A stretch of DNA of 64,000 nt from Liolophura sinensis (taxonomy: Eukaryota; Mollusca; Polyplacophora; Chitonida; Chitonidae). The notes beneath the pieces are model-generated. The model was not told where the DNA came from and made no database searches. It saw only the letters and a program-made list of their open reading frames with translations. Below are positions 36,101 through 51,100 of this stretch, one piece after another (within the stretch, counting starts at the first letter, position 1; each line of letters opens with the position of its first letter). The DNA lies in NCBI RefSeq assembly GCF_032854445.1, contig NC_088295.1, positions 16,729,385 to 16,793,384 on the forward strand, given 5' to 3'. Made by a program: the position numbers and the translations under genes.

Positions 36101-39100
36101 GAGTGCCGACATGATAGTAAGGTATAGTGCCACCAATAAAGCAGGTTTACACCCGTGTGGTAACAGCAGAGTACTGTGCTATGTACCATATTTCTTCTAA
36201 TTTTTGGGACACCTGATCTGGTCGTTGTAGCCAATATACATGTAATTGTAGCAGAAATATTAAGTTTCTTTTTTCTGTTTTCAGCACTACTAATATCTTT
36301 CCCCAAAATTAGAACAACCTTAAACTTTGGTTGTAACAGCACAGAACTATACAGTAGCAGTTTATTAAGTACTTTAACCACTTCCTATCGCTCACTTATT
36401 AAATTCCTCAAATTTTTCACATGTGAAAGAGCAACTTTCAGGGCAATTTATGCATATTTACAATTTGTTTTTCTAGACAAAACTACACTGGTTGGATTGA
36501 CCAATTTCAGGAAAAAGGATAATTTTAACTGTCTACAAAAAAGAATGCCTTCAGAATAAGCTGGAAGAAAACCAAAAAAAAAAAAAAAAAGGTGACTCAA
36601 ATACTGCAGTAATACCAAAACAAACAACTTAGAACTGAAAAGCTACCTGAAAGTACATCTTGGTTTTTTCATCAATGCCCTCCATGCATTTCTCCTTGAT
36701 CTCTTTATCACAGGATGAGTCAGAGTCAAGAGAATAGTCTGAGTCCTCGTCGTCGCTGGTAACAAGCTCCTCCTCCTGACTCTCTTTGATTGGTATGCCA
36801 GGCTGATCCTGTATTTTGATCCCCTTTTTTTCCGAAGCAGCCTCCTTTTCTGGATCAACTGATGAGCCTGTCGCAGACCCTGGCCTGATCACTGTACCCT
36901 CAGCAGTTACAGGTTTTTTGGATTTCAACTTTGCTGATTTTACAGCATCTTTTAAAAGTTTGGCATTCTTTCTTTCGTGAGTGTACATCATTAAAGACAG
37001 AACCTATGGAGAGTAAAATGGAGGAAATTATACAAATACTTTGCAATCTTATGTTACACATGACTCCCTGAAGTAAATATCTGAAAACTAATGATCCAGA
37101 ATTTATTTACAGTTTTATGACAATCTTTTATTTCATTTCCTGATCTTGTTCAAGAAAAGACTGAATACAGTTTCTGCTGGTTTTTCTACAACTTTATGTG
37201 TCCCATACAAGTATTAATTTGGGTATTTGAGTTTCTTCGCAGCCTGTAAAGCCACTATAAAGTGGTCATTCAGTCAACCTATTTCGTGTTTGGTATGGCA
37301 AAGAATTAACAACTAACAAATTAACAAATTCAAGACAAAATGAGGCTTAAAAAGAGCTTGGAAATCAGCCATAAAGGTGCAGCAAACTGGTCAATCAGGA
37401 GTTAAATCCTAATATAAACTACTTTTTCAACTGTTCCGCATTTAAAATGGAAGCCTTGGATGCTATTAAGATTGGCCAACTTTATGATTTCTTAAAAAGT
37501 AAACAATAGCCAGTCTGAACAAAACATGCCGAAGTAACACCATGGAAGCATACAAAAAGGTTGACAGTACAAATGTTGATTTTACTGATGATGCCAGAAA
37601 ATTACAAATGTATTCACTGAGGATCAATGGAACAGTGATGTGATGGGGTTTCGGTTGTCATGACTGCTCGCAGCCAGCCATTACCTCAAGATCTTTGAGT
37701 AGCCATTGTCTACTGAAGCCGGTGCCTTGGCTGGCCATGTAGACGACACACTGAAGAAAATCCGTCTGGTAGAGCTCTGTACAAGTCCTTTCTGTCATCA
37801 ACAGGAGGGTTTTACTAAGGGCCTTTAGGGCAAGGGAGAGCACCCAACTCTGCTCAACACTCAACACCTCACCTGAAACATAACACCAGTGATAAAATTA
37901 CAAGCATGGCTTAAGATACAAATGCTGTCAAATACTTATTGTTACAAGTGTAATCATGTACAAATAATGACAAATACGACATCTAAAAATTCCCAGACCA
38001 AGGCCAGGAATGACCCCATACCACAGAAACCATTATTTCATTAAGAATATAAGATTCTAGAGGATATCAATCATGAGTTAATGCATCACTGCACACAGGT
38101 ATTGGATGCCTGTGGCTACAATGGGACAGAGTGGAAGGCTCAAGCTTGCACATGTGGTATGACATGCTTATGTTACTTCATTGTTGCATTGTTACAAGAC
38201 TAGCGACATTTCCCTCTCACCTTTCTTCAGTCTTGTAATGATATCTTTGGTGATCTGCATGAATATTTCCAGGTGATCAGAGTGCAGGATGTCCAGCTGA
38301 GAGGAGGCACACTCCACATATTTGTCCTTCACCTGCCAAAACAAGATAGCCTGGACAAATACCCTAAAAAAGCTCATAATACATAGCACTTACAAATTTT
38401 AGCTTACTAACACACAGGTAGCCATTACTAAAGTCACACACAGGTAGCCACTACTAGAGTCACACACTTGTAGCCATTACTAGTGTCACACACAGGTAGC
38501 CATTACTAGAGTCACACACTCGTAGCCATTACTAGAGTCACACACTCGTAGTCATTACTGGAGTCACACACAGGTAGCCAGTACTGGAGTCACACACAAG
38601 TAGCCATTAAAAAACACAAGAACAAAAGATCTTCACTCCAGCAATAAATATCACCGACAATAACAAAATGTGACAGCATTTATCAAAATATAAAATAAAT
38701 TGGGCAATATGGTAATTTTGAATATGTTAGGAGTAATCATCAAGACAGTGGTGCATTTATATCTATACATTACAGCTCTTTTGGAGTTGATTACAGATGA
38801 ACATGTTTCATACTGAGACAGGATTGTCAATAAACTCACAGTCTGCCTCTTCCTCGTTTTCACATCAATGAGCAGAGTCTGGTGTGTAGCTGAGAAATGT
38901 TTCAGAACAATTCCATTTTTAACATCTGTTCCCACTAGGTCATATGTCACTGATGTTCCAATGGTCAGTATCTGAAAAAACAAGCACATATCTATTAATC
39001 ATGTATCGGGGTGTATAAACTGAAAATTATTTTAAAGAAATAACTAAAATCATCACGTAACATCACACTTTTCTGGTTACCTCAGTAATAATGTTATGAA

Positions 39101-42100
39101 CAATCAGAGAACTTTTTTTTCACAGGTTTTTTAGAACCTGTTTACAACAATTTCACACAATATAATGAGTAAAATAAGAAGAGAAAAGAAAACTCACCTC
39201 TGGAAATCCAGCGATTATGAAAAGTGCAAATATGGAGGAGAGATCTGGTTTCTGTAGGAAAAAAATTTCAAAATCATTTAAGACGGTCAGTGAAATGGTC
39301 CAAATATTGTAATATACATACTATACGTTAACCTGTCTGCAAGAATGATTCTGAATTACTTTCTTGGTAACTGGATCATGTCACATTTATAAATTATTTC
39401 TCAAACAGCTGCAATTAGGATGTTTGGAAATGAGATAAATGTCACTGAAATTCAAAAGAAATTTTTTTATTTTTTTTTTTTATATCTGTTAATTTTGTTT
39501 TATAACCAAAGTGGATGCCAGTATTGTTGAAAATGAGAAATTCACTCAAAAGTGTGTTAATTTTAAGTCAAACTCATTTCAAAATAAAATAACAACTGAA
39601 CTTCAGTCCAGATTGTCCTGAATCAAGACTGTTGAAGGCACCCCCAAGGTTTTAATTTTTATAAACAATACCTGATAATCTGAGAAAGCCATAAAAGCTG
39701 TGATATAATTGGATTTGGATGGAAAACTCCACGGGAAGATGGACAATCAGCTTGAACAATGCTACGTGCTTCTGGTTTCAACATTATAATCCATCAAGTG
39801 CTATCAGGTATAGGACTTACCTGTCTGTTGTTATCCAGACAGTCAAATTTGCTTCATCACTACAGACAGACCATTCAACACGTGAGTGATCAGGTGTAGT
39901 AACTAGAGAACTCACTTGTCTGAGGTTATCCATACACTCAGAGATGTGCTTCATCACTACAGATAGACCATTCAAAACGTGAGTGATCAGGTGTAGTAAC
40001 TAGAGAACTCACCTGTCTGAGGTTATCCATACATTCAGAGATGTGCTTCATCACTACGGACAGACCATTCAACACATGAATGATCAGGTGTAGTAACTAG
40101 AGAACTCACCTGTCTGAGGTTATCCATACACTCAGAGATGTGCTTCATCACTACAGACAGACCATTCAAAACGTGAGTGATCAGGTGTAGTAGCTAGAGA
40201 ACTCACCTGTCTGAGGTTATCCATACACTCAGAGATGTGCTTCATCACTACAGGCTTCCACTCTGGAGTGAGGTAAAGCTTCCTGAGGATTCGGGACAAC
40301 GGCCAGGCCCAGTCTAAACAACTCCTAAGGTAAGGAACAACTTCACAATATTATGGTCAGGAAATAAAACAAGGAAGTTCTCCATACCTACGTTCACCAA
40401 TTTCTGAGCATCAATGCATTTTGAGTAAATTAAGAACTACATGTAATAGTGTGCAAATAATAAGATGAAAAAACATTTATAATTTAACTGATAAACCACA
40501 GATGCTAAGATTCAAGGTAAAAAAAAAAACACTTTTCATGCTGTAAGAACAATTTTGTCTAGATTTACTCTGCATAAAATATAACAAATGTTTTATAATA
40601 TAATTTGCAAATATAATAAATATTTCTACTGGTCAGATGTACAACAGCTGGATCTAGCCAACAATCATCATAATGATAAAAACAAAACTGACTTTATATA
40701 CAGTTCAGTACCATTCTAAACACTTTGCCCCAAAATCAAAAAGGTATTCTATGGTGTTTTGCCCCTCTTGTGCATCTTTCACAGTGTTCGTCATTTCATG
40801 CTTCACGGCCGCATCAGCAGTCTGCAACACAAGAACAAGAGACATACAGGTGAATCTGTACCCAGCAATACATGTACAAGCAAACTGCGTAATAATCATT
40901 AAATAAGAAAGTGACAAACACGTTAGTTTTGCTTCAACACACTGCTTCTTCCACTACTTTCAACTTTAAAGGGTTTAAAATCATTGAATGGGTTAATAGT
41001 AACGTACGTGGATTTCCTACACTAAAATGTCATGCTGACATGTCCATCCAGTGAAAGTGATACGCTTCATCAATATTTATACTCCGGCCATACATGTCTG
41101 CCAGCTACCTGCGGATGGTTGTTGGTTTCCCCTGGGATCTGCCTGGTTTCCTCTCGCCATAATGCTGGCCGCCATCGTTTAAGTGAAATATTCTTGAGTA
41201 CGGTGTAAAACACCAATCAAATAAATAAATAAATATATTTATACTTATAGATCATTTTTTATACCAACATCTTTTGGCAAAAACTGAAGCAAAACAGTAT
41301 TAAAATTTATGGAAATGAAGTTACCTTTCTTGTGCTTCTGGTTAGCAGCATGCCTAACAAGCCCATGGCTAAATGTACAGTGTTCACCTCATGACCACTG
41401 TCTCTCCTACAATACATAAACACACATCATAACACAAGAGTTTAGCCACTTACATTGACATGTGGTCTGTTAAATAAGCGAATGATAACAATTGGTATGG
41501 TCTGATTTGTTTGGTTTGGATTTAACAATGCTTTCTACATCACTTAGTCATCTTACAACAATGGCATTACAAGTTTCATGTATATTTAGACAATTCTTGA
41601 TGATGTAGGTTCTTCCCACCATAATGCTGGCCACCTTCATATAAGTGAAATATTCTTGAGTATGGTGTAAAATTCAATCAAATACAAAAATATATAAATA
41701 ATGTATATTGCAAAGACACAATGCAGGTTTATATCAGCTCTTAACGTTAGTTTTACCATGAAATGGATGAATGTATTGGAAATGTACCTCACAATCTTGA
41801 AGAGAAGTTGCAGGAAAGACTCGTTGTTGAAGTTGTAGATGGAATCAGTTTCAATCTTCTGTAACAGAAATGCAAACCTTAATATTAAGTTTCGAAAGAT
41901 TCTGCTGCATTAAAAGGTATTACTTGTCCATTAAAGGCATGTAACCTGGCTCAGCCACATACATGGCATCCAAATGTATTAGTACCTACATGTATCACCT
42001 GTCTATAAGAGAACATAGAAGGTCTTCCTTTATGTTTGCCTAGCTCTAACAGAGGCTTAAAATGGAATCTTCCGGTCAATGCAGGTCAATATTATAATGT

Positions 42101-45100
42101 ACTATTTCTCTTTATTATACCTATACATACAACACTCTCTTGCAAGATACAATAAAACAGTGATTTTCTTTGTATGAATACCTTTCAAAATGATTCTGTG
42201 ATAAGCATACATATATCATACATCCTACAGTATAACAGATATCCCTAGTGTCCCACCCACAGGTGATCTCACCTGATCCACCAGGGGCACCATGGCCCCT
42301 AGCAGTCCCATGATTCTCTCCTGGGAGTGGATTGCAAAGGCCTCCTCTTGTCGTACCTCTAGCTGTTTCTCACATTCACTTTTCACCTCACCTGTCCAAC
42401 ACAAACACCCAAACAAAACACTAAAATACTAATTCAGTGTGGTAATGTTTTGAAACGTAACATTTGTCTTTTTATAACTATTTTTTCACATATTTTAAAA
42501 GGGTCGCAGAATTTGATTAAAATGATTTAAACCAGTGGTTGCAATATCCAAAAACGTACATCTTATAACTCCATTTTTATCAATCTGTCATATATACATG
42601 TATTAATCTTACATCCTGATACACGCTCAGAAAACTTGGTGTCTACTTACCTTCTGCCTCCTTGGGTACAGTGAGCAGACAGTGCATGGCTATGTCAATA
42701 CACTGGTTATGAAGTTGGACAGCGGCCTGCTGGTAGTCCCTGTCCCCCTGCTGTGAGTGGGTCTCAGTGCCATAGATGTAGTTAACCAGACAGAGAGCCA
42801 GTGTGGAGTACAGCAGCCAGACATGTTGATGGATATACGCCTGCAGCAGGCTGTCACATTCACGCTTTGTGTTCTTCACTGTCATGAAGAAATTAAGGAT
42901 AACTTTAAGCAGCAGGATCCAGTTGTTTGAAAGTGTATCAGCTTATACTGGTTGTTATTCTTTAAATCTTTAGTCAAACTCAGCAGCCAATGCAGTGCTC
43001 CAAAGTCAAAGTATATCAGCAACAGTTTTATTTCTTTATTTAATGTAATGTTACACAATTTTTTTAGGCTAAGTACAAAATTGAAGACCAGAAGTTAAAT
43101 CTGATATTAAGTCTTAAAGCGGTTTGAACAGCCTGGCCCAGGATATTTATCTATTTATTCATGATTCGTATTTTACACCAATCTACTCAAGAACATTTCA
43201 CTTATACAACTGCAGCCAGCCTTATGGTGAGGAGAAACCAGACAGAGCCCGATGAAAGCCCACTACCACCTACAGGTTGCCGCCAGACTTTCCATGTATA
43301 ACAAGAGAATTTGCAAAAATACACTTATACAAGTGACATTTCCTAATGTAGAGAAAGATAAAATCTACAGCTTGATTGACAAAGCATCACAGGCAAGATG
43401 CAAATCTTTCAAGGAATTAATGTTTCGTTTAGATGTTTATATGCCATACGACGACGAGTAGTCATAAGGACCAGTCCATCCCGCCAAACTGCTGCCGCCA
43501 CTGAAGTATCATGCCTAAGACACCAGACACACTCCACCTAATCATATTACACTGACACCAGGCCAACCAGTCATGTTTCCTTGCTCTAACCTCTCAGTTT
43601 TGAGAACCAAACCAGGCAGCAACAAGTATCAATCTTAAAGTCATTGGTATCAACCGACCTGGTTCTGATCACAGAGTCTCCCGACTTCCAAGACGGATGC
43701 TCTAGCCATTAAGATGTCTATAAATTGATTAATATGTTAACACTTTTTTTGATTAATTCTTCCTCAAACATAAGTTTCTATAAAGTTCTTAGTCTTAACA
43801 TCACCCATCCAAGTTCAGAGGACAAGCACACTTACACTTCACCATAGGGAACTTGGTAATGTCATGTTCAGAAGAATGTCTGAAATGTATGAAAACAACA
43901 GTAAGTTTACCATTGCTCTAATACAATGCACAGGTAAGTCATCACAACTTAGCCAACATACATGTGTTTAGGGCAAAATTGCTCTCTACAAGCTACTGCA
44001 TAAAGTTGGATGTCTTTAATATCACAAATTTCAAAACAAGGCAAGATATACAGTTTTACAGCCATTTGCTATAGTTACAGTTTCATATATTAAAATTTTA
44101 CAGTAACACATTATTAAAGGTGACTAAACAGAAGACAAAGTAGTCATTGTAGATCAAAGTCATGAGATATGACCACCAGGTAAGAAGTGATTATAACACA
44201 TCTGACATCAACATACAAGATACTACTGAATCAAGGTAATAACACATCTTTTGCTATGAATTCTTTCAAAGTATCTTACAATGCAAAGGTTCCTCAGACT
44301 AGCAACAGAAACCATTCACTTCTGATCAATAGTGAAGTTTGATTTTAAAGAATTATTTGATACAAGAATATTAGATCCCCGTAAACATGCTCTTACCCTG
44401 AAGGGAAGGACTCTGTGATGTGACAACCCAGACAAAGGTCAAAATCTTCACACACGTTACAGTGAATACGAGTTCCAACAATAAATGACTGGCACTTGTT
44501 ACATTTATACCTGAAGGAAACAATGGCAAAATGGAACATGTGAAAACAATTCAAAGAATGCTTTGCACGTAAGTGGTCACAAACACCACTGATTTTGGTG
44601 AATGTTGAAAAAAAAAAAAATGTAAAGATTATAAAATATCACATTTTGACACTTCACCATTCCTTAGATACAGCATGCACAAATACGGAGATGATGATTC
44701 TATAACATAATTTGATAAAGGGCATATTACATAAACTCCTAGAAGCATTTCAAAGTGGTATACAGTACTGGTAATCACATAAAAGGTATTGCACTCTATG
44801 ACCTTTTATATGAGCACAAAACATGTTTTTATTTTTATTTTTTTTGTTCACCGGTATCACTGATACATATTCCCACTACTGTTGAAATCAGTTCAAATCC
44901 TATGAAATACCTCAAATTGTAATAACTGGTTTTAGAAGTAGGTGCAGCAGTGGGTGCACAAACAACATTCTGTTCTAAATGAGCATATCCTGAGAAGTAC
45001 CAGCACTTACATGAGGTACACCATGTCATGATCATCTGTGTGTTTTGAGTTATCACTCTCTGCATACGGCTTAACACCTCCTGTCAAATATACCACAATT

Positions 45101-48100
45101 TAACATAACAAAATCCTGAATTTTCACATATCCAGTCACATGACATAAGATTTACTCCAGAGCCCTGGATATTTTCTAAACTTTAATTGACACAAAGGCA
45201 ATCTTCATGATCACCATAACACATGTACTGTACAAGGGGTTGATTTCCCCACCTGTGCCCTCCTATGTAGATGGCCAATGCTTCATGACCAGCTTTACCA
45301 TATCGCTGACATGTACACTATACATGTAAAGATTTGATTTCCCTGTTTTGCTCACCAGATTAGCATGCACCACACAAGTTCATATTTCATGACTAGAGCT
45401 TTGATTTCCTTATTTTGCTCACCAGCTTAGCATGTAGCACATATGTTCAGATTTCATGACTATAGGTGTTGCTCACCAGCATAGCATGTAGCACATATGT
45501 TCACATTTCATAACTAAGGTTTGATTTCTCTGTTTTGCTCACCAGCATAGCATGTAGCACACAGGTCCATGTCCTCACACTGTAGACACCTGTACCTCCG
45601 CCCAGGCAAGGTCACAGAACAACCATCACAGCTAATCTCCACATCCAACAGGTCTGAGAACTTGGCTACAAACATCTGTATTGGCTGAAATCAAAAAAGG
45701 AAATAGTGAAACTATCAAATTCTTTATCAAGTTTTACTGTATCCAAACAACCTTCATTTACAGCCATGCAAATCCTATCAAAAAGCAAATATTCCCAGAG
45801 ACTAATTTACTTTACATAAAATCCTATTTCATTTTTTCCCAAATTTTTTAATTATTTCCAAAGCTACATCTTTTTTGAAAAAGAGGAAACGGCCTGTTCT
45901 GACTGAGGCTTCTAAACAGGTAATTTTCTTTCTCTAATAAATTCAATCCATACATTCAGCCTGCCACGTGTTGACGTGGCAATCTGAGGAGCCTACCTTG
46001 CGTTCCTCGGAGGATACCCCATCATGTTTGTGGTACCAAGTAGAGAAGCCTTTGCCAGAGTCGGCACTACATTCCTGAAACCAGGTCTTACATTGCTCAT
46101 ACTCGCGCAGTTCTTTGTTCTCTTCCTGCTCAGCCACTGTACGATCACGCATCTTCACTGTCTCTGAGAGAATGGGAAACAAAAAAATAAATGTTACAAA
46201 CTGAAAAGCCTATACAAAGTAGTTAGATGCAAGTTTCTTGAGTCTGATAAGGCTGATATCACTCTGTCGTATTTTGTATAATCTATGGTGCCATCATGCA
46301 AACATATGATCACCGGAATATCTTGCTAAAGAAACAGAACATTTGAGATGTGTTGTTTGGTGTCACAACAGTAATTAGCTGGGTTGACAGAAGTGTTGGA
46401 ATTGAGTTAGCAAGCAATTCAAACTGAATGCCATGTAAATTTATTCATTAGTGGGTCACAGAACTGACTTTCAAAATGAAGTGAGAAAATAACCCATCAG
46501 AAATCAAATGCTAACAAGGGTTACCTTTAGCTATGTCGAAGAACAAAGATGGAAGTTTGACCTCAGAAATGAAGGAGAAGTCATATGGCTGCAAACACAA
46601 CACAACATTACATTAAAGGGATACAAATTGATCATCTTTTGTCCTCAATAAAGATGTCCAATAACAATACTCTAAAATAGGTATAGAATTCAGTTTTAAA
46701 GGATGTGGTAAAATTATGTAAATAGAGCTTCCTTGAAAGTGCGCAAAATTTTGCATCCAGTAACATTCAAATTTGTACGAAACTACATGTAAACAATTAA
46801 ATCTTGTTACATATGAGATGACATTAATAGTATATAGTCCTGAGTATAACATTTCTGGGTTAAAGTGATTTGCTTTGTTGTCAAGATGACAGATACAGTC
46901 GCAAGAGATTAAAGGCTTACCTGCCACTGAGTGTCCAGGAAGTGCAGCAAACAAGCCTGTATGAAGTCATAGGCATTGGCCATATTCCTGAGAGGGAAAA
47001 TACTAGAAGAATTAAACTAGATGTTTGATTGGTTTAACTCTGTACAGTACACTTTATAGCCTATACGATGGCCATCAGGTCTTTAGGGTAGGCAACCGGA
47101 TTAGTCAAGAGTAAATCCTACGTGTATGTCAAAATGTAATATGACCTGGTGTAATATACCTTGTTATATATCACAATTTAGCCCTCTGTGGGTACCAGGA
47201 ATCTCATCCACATGTATGTACAAATTTCAAGGCATATTTTCGAGTGTGTGATAAAATTCCTGAGTATGTGATAAAATGTAGGGGATCGCCACCAAAGCCA
47301 TAGACATACCTCTTGAGCTGTCGTCTCTGGGTCCCCTGGAAGGAGTCGACTAGCCGTCTGATTAACACATAATAGGATTTTCTCACCCTGGACTCTAAAT
47401 CCAGACCACACCCATCCAGACCCTCCGCATAATGTTTGGCAAAGGAATCTTGGAAGGACAACATCTCTGACAGGAACAGCACAGTTGGGATCTGTTAACA
47501 ATGAAATATCCCGTACCATGTGAGGTAAAATAATACATTCTTTGAAATTTGTACAACCTCAAGCACACTGAAGTATCCAATCACATCCACACAGTCAGAA
47601 CAAAGTGGATTGCAATAAATGATTGAGGAAAAAAAAACTCTCAGTAAAATACTGTGTTTCACCCAAAGTTTGGTATGGAAAAGCGAAATTTTAGACGCAC
47701 ATGATGCCCTGAGAATGATACTATTGACATTTAAGATTTTCTCATAAGAATTTAATCCATCTTCGCGAGAATAAAAATCTATAATAATGGATAAATCAAT
47801 CACAATAAGGCAAAATGTGTCAGATGAAAATGCTAAACTTTCGATGAAATACAGTAATGTGATTTAGCAGGAATTATATGTTACAAACAGAAGGGAAGTG
47901 TTTGAGTGAGTGAATGAGTGCTTGGGGGCTTAACGTCGTACTCTACAATTTTTCAGTTTTTCTGACGATGAAGGAATCCTTAGGATTTATGAAATGTGCC
48001 TCCTTGCAGCAGGGAGGATTTCTACCCCTCTTTTATCTAGTACTGCTTCACTGAGATGACTTACCCAAGGCAAGTAAGCCGCCCCGCCCGAGCCATTATA

Positions 48101-51100
48101 CTGATACGGGTCAACCAGTCGTTGCACTATCCCCTATATGCTGAACGCCAAGCGAGGAAGTTAAAACTTCCTCTTTTAAAGTCTTAGGTGTGACTCTACC
48201 CAGGATTGATCCTGGATCCACCGCTCCCGAAGCGGACGCTCTACCAACTGTGCTATCTGGGCCGGTTGGAAGTGTTTGATTCAGACCACTTGACAAACAT
48301 GAATACTAGGATACAATGAAGCTGTGATATGGCTGCTGTTCATGTTAACTTGAGAGTGTATGCACGTACATGTACCTAGATTCTTCAACTCTCTTGGTTG
48401 TCTATTAAAGCATATTCTGAAGGCATTATTGTATGTAAACTGATAAAATTATACTTTTGGAGAAGCCCTGGAATTGGCCAATCCAATCAATGTAGTTCTG
48501 TCTCCAGAATCATACTAGAAATGTTCATAAATTGCACAGAAAGTTGCTCTTTCATATGCAAAAAGACTGAGGAATTAGGGTATATACTGACTTGGAATAT
48601 GTTATCTTCACTGGTCTGCCTGATGAACTCTGAGGCAAACATGTACACCTCTGCCACAGCCTGAGCATGCTGAGATCTCTCCTGTAACAGCCGATTTACC
48701 CTGCAACCAAAAACAGCGTACTGCTTAAGCTGTCACAAACACATACATTTCTACATCTATAAATAAGTCAAACTTTGAATATGGGTACTTCTGAAAATGA
48801 TGGGAAGTATGAAGCCTCAATTAAACTATTAAAGTGAAGACAGAAACACTAGCAATATGGATAGCAGAAGTAGAATTCACTCATATAGATGTCAAGAGAG
48901 CATTATTTTAACAAATGAACAGTCAGTAATCACACATCTGTATGCATCTGTTTTGTAACACAAGAACCCTAATTTCAACACTCATTTTTCATTACCCTAC
49001 CTTTTGTGGATTCTAAATTCAAAGAACATGAAAATGGTAGAATCTCACTGAGTCTCATTTTGAAACACACTGAAGAAATTGTTGGAAAATAATACACAAA
49101 TCAATATGTTTTCATTAGCCTCACCTTTCTGATGACCAAGCAGGATCTCGTACAAACTCAATCACCAACTTAAAGGCTGGGTACTTCTCAAATCCAACTG
49201 AGTCAAAGTCAGCCTGTAATAAAGATGTATACGAAATTAACCTCATAAATTACAGAGAGATCAACAGTGATACAATTAATGAGAAAGAATCTCTTCCACC
49301 CTTTGCATAGTTATGACACTACCCATCAGTTTGGATTACCCGTAGTAATTTACTGGTCTTCTAGTAATTAATAAGCCAAACAGGCATTAATTTAAAACTG
49401 TCCAAACCAAACCCATGTGCAGAATACGTAAGTGCAATACAAACAGATTTACCTTAATCAGCTTTTCCAGCCCTGTATACAATTTCTTGTTAGATACCTT
49501 CTTAAACAATTGCTTACTGGTTTTCTGCTTGAGCTGAAAAACAATCAAGGTCATTGTTTTCAAGTACAAATTAATCCAATCATAACATCTTTATTTATCA
49601 GGTAGTCTTATATATCATAATGATGGATTTATTAATCAAAGGTAGCTTATTTTGTTTTACAATGAAAAGTGTTCTTCGTCAAGGCCTTCAAACATAAAAC
49701 AATATATATAAATTAACTGTACTTCAGTATCAGTTCACATCACAACACATTATGATTGTCAGCTTTTAAGACAGAGAATTAACAAATGTACTAAACTATG
49801 GAAATATTTATGAAGCTTACCTCATGTTTTAACTGAACCTTGCTCAGGCCAGCAAACTTCAACAGGTACAAGGCTTTCCCCTTACACAGTATAACTATAC
49901 ATAAGAAAGAATTCCAGAATAATAGCACTCAAGAGTTGGGACAAAGAAAAAAAAACACATTAACTCTGTACAAGCATGTACACTAAAATATATCAACTGC
50001 TGACTTGAAAAAAGGAAGTTAGATGATTTGGAACCACACATAGTACAAATGACATTTCATATACCAATTTATATATTAAGTATGAACTAGAAATATTTAT
50101 ATTAAACACATGTTGTGTCAGAAAAGTACCTGGGACTCCTTTAACAAAGCGTACTTAGCTTTACGTGCACTTAACTTCCATGGAGACCAGTACTGTCGGT
50201 ACTACGTCGCCATGGTAGTTATGTGAAATGACGCCCAGGTCATCAATTTTGGCCAATATCATCATGTATTTTTACATAAACCTATAAAAAACAATGAAAT
50301 CAAACCTGGGTCATCTTCAATGTTGGAATCTGTATTTGTATGATCTGCTGAGTCTGCCAACTGTTTCTTCTTTATCTGTCTTTGAGCAAGCTATATAATA
50401 AACCAAAACTTTCCATAAGTGTGTAGTCTTAAGGAATATACATGTAGGACCATGTTGACCCCTACACCAGTGTTTCCTCACACACCTGCCAAGTGTATGT
50501 ACACCATGATTACAACATCAACTTCAGCTCTTTCCACCTGAGAGCCAAACACCAAGCAGGTAAAAAATGAGTCAAACTTAGCTCAAAAAATAATTAATAA
50601 AAGTTTCCTTCACAAAAAAATTTTTAACAATTTTCCCAGAAGCCAACAGGCAGGAAGGAGAGTACCCACCAAGTGCATCCTGAGATACTCTGCTGCATTG
50701 TAAGCCTGGAAGATCCCATCACTGATAGGGTTCACACTCTCACCAACCTCACAGCTTTGAACTGAAAGCAAACAAAGGACAACACCTTAAACTTCTGGAA
50801 TTTCAAATTAGTAAGAATATGACTTACAACTCCAAATGGCTTTGAAGCTTATCTTCTACAGTTTCAGCAATTACTGAATAAATAAACTTTACTATTTACA
50901 ATTTACTAACACTCTACTTCAAAAGCAAACCACAAATCAAGTATCATAGTAATTAAATTGTAGTGATATAAGTGCATGATTAAAAAGAATAAGGTAAACA
51001 TGCGATTACCATATCTGGTGATGTCTTCCCTAAGCTGCTGTGTATGCCAGAGTAGAGCTGCAAAAACACAGATGATAGCAGCATCCACCTCCTCTCCTCC

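Larger units (their letters stand above)
31992..43879 (-). other. ZZEF1: ZZEF1 exons between the ZZ fingers and the second CUB-like domain
   Basis: Exons in gene order: 43836-43879, 42651-42878, 42273-42391, 41788-41858, 41325-41406, 40712-40821, 40207-40324, 39198-39251, 38840-38971, 38221-38332, 37685-37872, 36647-37003, 35499-35599, 34073-34129, 33673-33771, 31992-32340. Landmarks are HSSEHDITKFPMVK, YIHQHVWLLYSTLALCLVN, ERIMGLLGAMVPLVDQ, LAMGLLGMLL, CLDWAWPLSRILRKLY, FALFIIAGFPE, VLKHFSATHQTLLIDVKTRK, QSWVLSLALKALSKT, GTGFSRQWLLKDLE and MAVLYSRQVLSLLLADWP. The 357-nt exon at 36647-37003 encodes an acidic low-complexity stretch (SDDEDSDYSLDSDSS) that is probably disordered. The pieces follow vertebrate ZZEF1 in order. 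Confidence 0.92.

Noticed and set aside
38411-38608. Another exon-derived junction array
   Set aside because: Compared with exons 38221-38332 and 38840-38971, the 26-bp unit shares nothing beyond CAGGTA, so I treat it as an ordinary minisatellite.
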